Source: Prunella strophiata
Taxonomy: Eukaryota > Chordata > Aves > Passeriformes > Prunellidae
Reading direction: 5' to 3'
Assembly (NCBI GenBank): GCA_036583965.1
Contig: JAZBQD010000017.1
Span: 27,500,385 to 27,564,384 of the forward strand
Length of the DNA: 64,000 bases
In this document: piece by piece, positions 59,101 to 64,000 of the stretch
Numbering within the stretch: the first letter of the stretch is position 1
How the letters are laid out: each line of letters begins with the position of its first letter
Program-made: the position numbers and the translations under genes
Notes under the pieces: model-generated
What the model was told of the DNA's origin: nothing
The model's input: only the letters and a program-made list of their open reading frames with translations
Database searches by the model: none

Positions 59101-61907
59101 GCATGTGCATATGTGGGATTCTAGTAATGATTTCTACCACCAAACTTAGAAGTGGTTACAATCCTACAGATGTAATCTCTCCATTCAGCGATACAACTCT
59201 ATAAATGTTTGTTTTGGCATTCACCTGGGAAAGCCACATTGATAATGAAAAACTGAATTACTTGCTCCCATGATGGGTGTGGGCATCATGAGACCTGCAG
59301 ATTCCTCTCAAAAGAGATTGCAAAATACTATTTTCTGTCTTTCAGAGTCACATTGAAGATCATGAGAAAGTGGTAGAATTTTCAATAAGTTTCACTGTAA
59401 AATTTAAATCTGGCAGGCTGCATTAGGATTTAAATTCTGCTTGACAGGTATTAACACTACAGAAAGAGTAGCTGCCTTCAAAAAGTTATAAAGGCAGCAT
59501 TTTCAGGAGCACTCAGATAGTTTGAAGCTATGTTTAAAATTACATTTCAGTCTGTCATAGGAAACAAGATAACCAGTCAGGTCAATAGTATAGCTGCTTC
59601 TTGAGATTAGGCTCTAGCTCAGGTCTCAGAAGCCACATTACTGTTTGCTGCTGTTACCTCCAGCTAGCTGGTTCTGTCTCTCAGAGTGATTGTCAAATGG
59701 TCCCACAGAGACAGCTCTGTGTCTGACTGGTTCTGAAACTTGCTCATTCACTACCACATGGAGGATCTTTGCAACTCGCTTTAATGCAGTTTCAGCATCT
59801 CCACATCCTCCAAAGGAGACCAAGAACAGTTTTGGACAGTGTTTGTGCATCCACATCCCTTAAAACATCTGCCTACCAGTGGCAATGGTAGCATGAAACT
59901 CAGCAGACTGCAAACCCTCCGCTCCCCCAGCTGAGTAAACATTTGTGCAGTGACCTGCACTGCACTCAGTGCTGCAACTCTGCCAGCAGCATCCATTTCA
60001 ATAGCTTAACTCAGGTGTGTTCATAGGAGTGACCACAGTGTAAACACGCCTGTCAGTCCTACCAAAAAGTCCACTTCCACTGAATTAAGTGACAAGCTAA
60101 ATCAAGCTCAAACCAAGTTGCATACTGATGCATAAGATAACTGTATTTATTGTAAGCTAGGCAGATCTCTTAAGGATGCTAATTCCAGCTGCATTCTGCA
60201 CACATATGCTCTTAAAGTTCAGGCCCTGCCTTTCTAATCTAGACCTCTAAAAACAGACACCTAGCTCTTTAAGGCAATGTTATTGAAACTGCTACTGACA
60301 GTTTTTCAAACATCTGCTTCTTTTAAGACTTTACAGAATAATCTAAACAGATTCAACACTCATATTGCCCTATAAATGCAGTTCTCCTTTCCCCAAAAAG
60401 TTATATAATTAAAATAAAAAAACTCCCTTCATATATAATAGTGAAAGCCTACCCTCTATAACAGAGGAAAAAACCCACCACTTATTCTGGTAATTTGTAT
60501 TATTATATATTTTATGCTTTATTAAAGTCTGTATACATTGACCAGCTACATGTATGTGTGTAGTTCAATTAAATTAAATGTCTCTTAAGACAATACAATT
60601 TTGAGATATATTATCCATAAAAAGAACTCTTGAATAGCATGAGTATACACAGCAGCACTACAGTTCTTGAGCATACAGATACAGAATATTAAATAATACA
60701 GGCGCTAAAAAACAAAACCTGCATTTAATATGAAAGATTTTTTTAATGTCTACTTCTCTCATTAGTGATTTCATACACCCATACTATAGGATCTCATGCC
60801 ACCCTATATTTCAAAAGCCTTTCTGTCCCAGACAGCTCCATACCGTACAGTGCAAGGTTATAAAGAGCCTCTGTGCTGTTACCCTATGCCTTTCTGCATT
60901 CACATCTCTCATTTCAAGTCCCATTTTAGAATTTAAATGTATGACTGAACTGCTGTAGATTAAGAAACTCTGAAGTATTTGGCAAAATCCTAACTCTCCA
61001 AAAAGACAGAGTAAATGCACAGAAAATGTATCAGAACTCGTAAAGGTCTACCGCTCCAAATGCCAAACAAAGATTTTAGGACAAGAACTAAAAAGCAAAA
61101 GGAAGAAGAGGGAATTAATCTGGCTTCTGTTCTGTGAAAATAAACAAAAAAATATGAACTTGTTTTCTAATTTCTTGCTTTCTTAAGCATCATACTTTTA
61201 ATGTTGTGCCCCTATTGAAAGATTAGATAGCGAAAACAAGAGGAAAACAGAATTCTCTGACTCTCCAAGCAGCAAAAGGGTGTCATCCAACGGCTGTTCT
61301 GTTGTGCACACCCAATCTTAATAAATACATTATCAGGAAGTCTATGAGTACACACAAGCAACTAGCCAAGCTGATCCAGCATCACCATGGCTGAAATCTT
61401 CAGGGGTAAATATGTGGGGCTGATTCTGCCACCTCAGACTGCCACGTCTGCACAACAAACTGCTAAGTGAGCTTCCTCAGCCTTTGCAAGAAATCTCAGG
61501 TTTGGCTGCACAGCCCTTTGAGCTGTTCCCAGGTGTGCTTTTTTTCTGTTTCTGCACAAACAGAAAACTCCAATGGTTGGAGATATCTGTTATGAGACCC
61601 TACTCAAAGCAGGGACACCTGAGATCAGGTCAACTATGACCAGGAATCATGAAAATATATGAGGAATTCCTTAGAAACAATAATAAAAATTTTAAACCCC
61701 CAATTACTAATATCCAAATTAAAACTCAGTTTATGAGATCTGCAACCTCATTTCAGTCAGTAGCACTCACAAGTTTCCATTAAAGATACATGAATTTTTG
61801 TTAAAAGTACATGAGATAAGGTAGAAAAGAAAGGGAAATTCTACCTCAAAAATGCAATCCTAACTGGCCTAGTTTGCTCTTGTTGTTAGGGGTTTGTTTT
61901 GTTTCCC

Positions 61908-61929
61908 TTTTTTTTTTTTTTTTTTTTTT
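61908..61929 (-). repeat. Poly-T run of 22
   Basis: An uninterrupted run of 22 T after 'tttgttttgtttccc'. It is a simple homopolymer, or a minus-strand poly-A remnant. Confidence 0.85.
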
Positions 61930-62533
61930 AATACGTGTTGGCTACAAAAATAATACATCAGGTCAAAAGTATTCTGAATGAGATGAGACAGTCTGAGCTC
62001 TCAAGCAAAACCAACACCCTGTATAAAAAGTAAAGGAAGAATCCTAAAGCAGTGCAAATGAGGTAAAGTGATCTGACACAACACTCCTGCCTGAAGAAAA
62101 TGATTCTATCATTTTTTAAGTGTCAGAATTTTATTCAATGGAGTTTTGAGAGCTTTGCCTCTGGGATTTTTTGCAGTACTGCTAAATCATCAACAAAATG
62201 TACGTATATATGTGTATATTCATACATATTATGTAATATGCACTCATACATATTATATAATTTACAGACATATGGAGATGCTCTTGAGACTAATCCTGTT
62301 CATTCATGCACATCACATTTTGCCACTGACAAAAAAGGAACTGCTCAGATGTCACAGTGTGAAAAACTCACTCTATTTTTCTTTTTTTTTCATTCTTATA
62401 GACCAGCCTGTCAATAGTTTGAAGTGAATATAATTTTCTCAAACACACAAGTTCTTTATCCTTTTCTTGTTTCTATATGCAATTACACAACATAATAAGT
62501 TGTCTCAAAATATAAAAAATTTACTTCTGTTTT

Positions 62534-62564
62534 AAAAAAAAAAACCAAAAAAAAAAAAAAAAAA
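62534..62564 (+). repeat. Poly-A tract (A11-CC-A18)
   Basis: Two A-runs are separated by CC. It is low-complexity sequence, and the minus-strand frame crossing it (62483-62728) is an artefact of it. Confidence 0.85.
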
Positions 62565-64000
62565 CTGTCCAGGAAAATCTCCAAACACGTAAAAAGTTTT
62601 CTTCCTTTCATTTCTGCCTGACAGATTTTGCCTAAGAATAGATGTCTAGATGCTGAACAGTTCATTATTGACATGTAGACAGACCTGGGACATCCCAGAG
62701 CTTCTGTGTTTTCTTCATTTAGGACCAAGAAAAGATGCCTCAGTCATTTGGAATTGATTGTTCCTTAATCATTTATCAACAGCAACAAAAAAAAAAAAAA
62801 ATCCTGAGGCAAAAATGGGCAGCTTAACATTTACTGAAATGATGACTTATAAATAGTCATTAGTTACTTCCAGAAAGCCTAATCCACATTCAGTTAAATT
62901 CAGCTGCTGTATTGGCTTCACATCATGACAATAGCACACAGTAAAATCCGTCTCCCCAACACCTAGAAGTATTGTGTATCAAAACCACTTTCTGACTGCT
63001 TTTAGATTATTTGCCTCTTACAGGGTGTTGTTCTCCAAAAAGTGTGTTTTAGCTGCTCCTCGGAGGCTCTGAGTTTCTGACTAGAAACTGCATGTATCTC
63101 AACATGTTTTATCAGATGCAATACCTGTATTAGACTTACATAATTTAGACTAAACTTTCAGAAGCAGCCTTATAAATTGAGTGTGTAATTGTATAACAAA
63201 TAAATAAGACAGATAAATTTAGTACATTCCAGCTGCATACAAAGTGAGGATTTTGGTTATTGTAGCAACTGGTCTTCAAATGTCCATCTCTGTGTGAATT
63301 TATTTCAGTCATAGAGACTAAATACAATTCCTGAATACATTCTCATGGGATGTTTTCAGTTTGGACTACCTTCCCATGCAACAGTAAAGCACCTTAGCTT
63401 CACTATGAATAGGTAGTACCTGACTAGACAAACAAAGTACTTATCATAACATAAGAATTAAATTGATGTCTTAAAGCTAGAGTTCAAGGAAACAGATGTA
63501 AGCTTAAAAACAATTACAGCAGAACTAGACAAGCACTCCATGGAAAGTTTAGGGATGGAAAAGTTACCACTCTGAATCTACCAGAGATAACAAGAAAGGA
63601 GCTGAGAAAGGCCATCCCTAGAAGCACACACACTGTCGTAACACAACAAAGTTTTCCTTCCATAGTATCTCACCTGCTTCCATAGGCACAAAGACTAATG
63701 CAACCCTGTGTGTTACTTTTCATGGGTATCCCCTCTCATTGCTGCTTTGAGGGCAGAGCTGAGAGAAGGCACCAACACTGCCAGCTCTACAAACTGTGGG
63801 GATCCCCAGAAGGGAGCACCCATGGGAAACCACTCCCCAGTTCCAACTGCTGTGCTACCTTTCTGCTCCTTTCTCTCTACAATACATGGATCCCATATAC
63901 AGCAAGGTCCATCATCCCAGCAGATCAGTAGCAGCCGTGTTGTAAAGCCTGGATTTTTTCATTTCAAGTTTTCTGACTTCATTGTTTCCTGCAACACCAT

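Larger units (their letters stand above)
56153..64000. other. Unclassified AT-rich sequence to the window end
   Basis: Almost 8 kb without a recognisable gene. It has a T22 run (61908-61929), an A-rich tract (62534-62564) and A15 near 62787. A GC-richer patch at 59640-60000 holds two overlapping minus-strand frames that I could not identify. The last 300 bases are somewhat GC-richer, with a 77-codon plus frame (63698-63931) lacking any known feature. Confidence 0.45.

Overview
The window is a gene-poor, AT-rich stretch of nuclear DNA from a vertebrate, almost certainly a bird and most likely a passerine (songbird). The evidence is the repeat content, recognised by eye from memory of the families: a tRNA-headed SINE with a CR1-type tail (30419-30562, resembling the zebra finch TguSINE1 family), a minus-strand CR1 3' fragment (40851-40995), and three degenerate ERV LTRs of types common in songbird genomes (590-1125, 3619-5051, 6425-6845). 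I could not run a repeat library, so family names are provisional.

I found no protein-coding gene I would defend. Nearly all open frames are short, lack recognisable domains and have the composition expected of noncoding DNA. The window reads as intergenic desert or the inside of a very long intron. There are no rRNA genes, functional tRNA genes, CRISPR arrays or bacterial-type features.

The most interesting segment is 3619-5051. It is a solo-type LTR on the + strand carrying a GC-rich block (about 3840-4241) between its TATA-like box and its downstream part. The block looks like a captured host-gene 5' end: a GC-rich leader, then an ATG at 4116 opening a frame whose residues 20-42 closely resemble the N-terminus of the MAP4K4/MINK1/TNIK (misshapen/GCK-IV) kinases, up to the glycine-rich loop. 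The frame then runs into ordinary LTR sequence and stops at 4391. It keeps no catalytic residues, so it is a fragment, not a kinase.

Layout: 1-7 kb is ERV-rich; 7-30 kb is mostly unclassified unique sequence with a 37-base poly-T (20968-21004), an isolated GC-box/G-quadruplex patch (26.9 kb) and an unusually long open frame (18806-19567); 30-41 kb holds the SINE and the CR1 fragment; 41-64 kb is unclassified AT-rich sequence with a 44-bp tandem duplication (42437-42522), an A-rich tract (53714-53825) and a 34-unit TA microsatellite (56085-56152). Some AT-rich stretches without repeats look like candidate conserved noncoding elements, but only cross-species alignment could show that.
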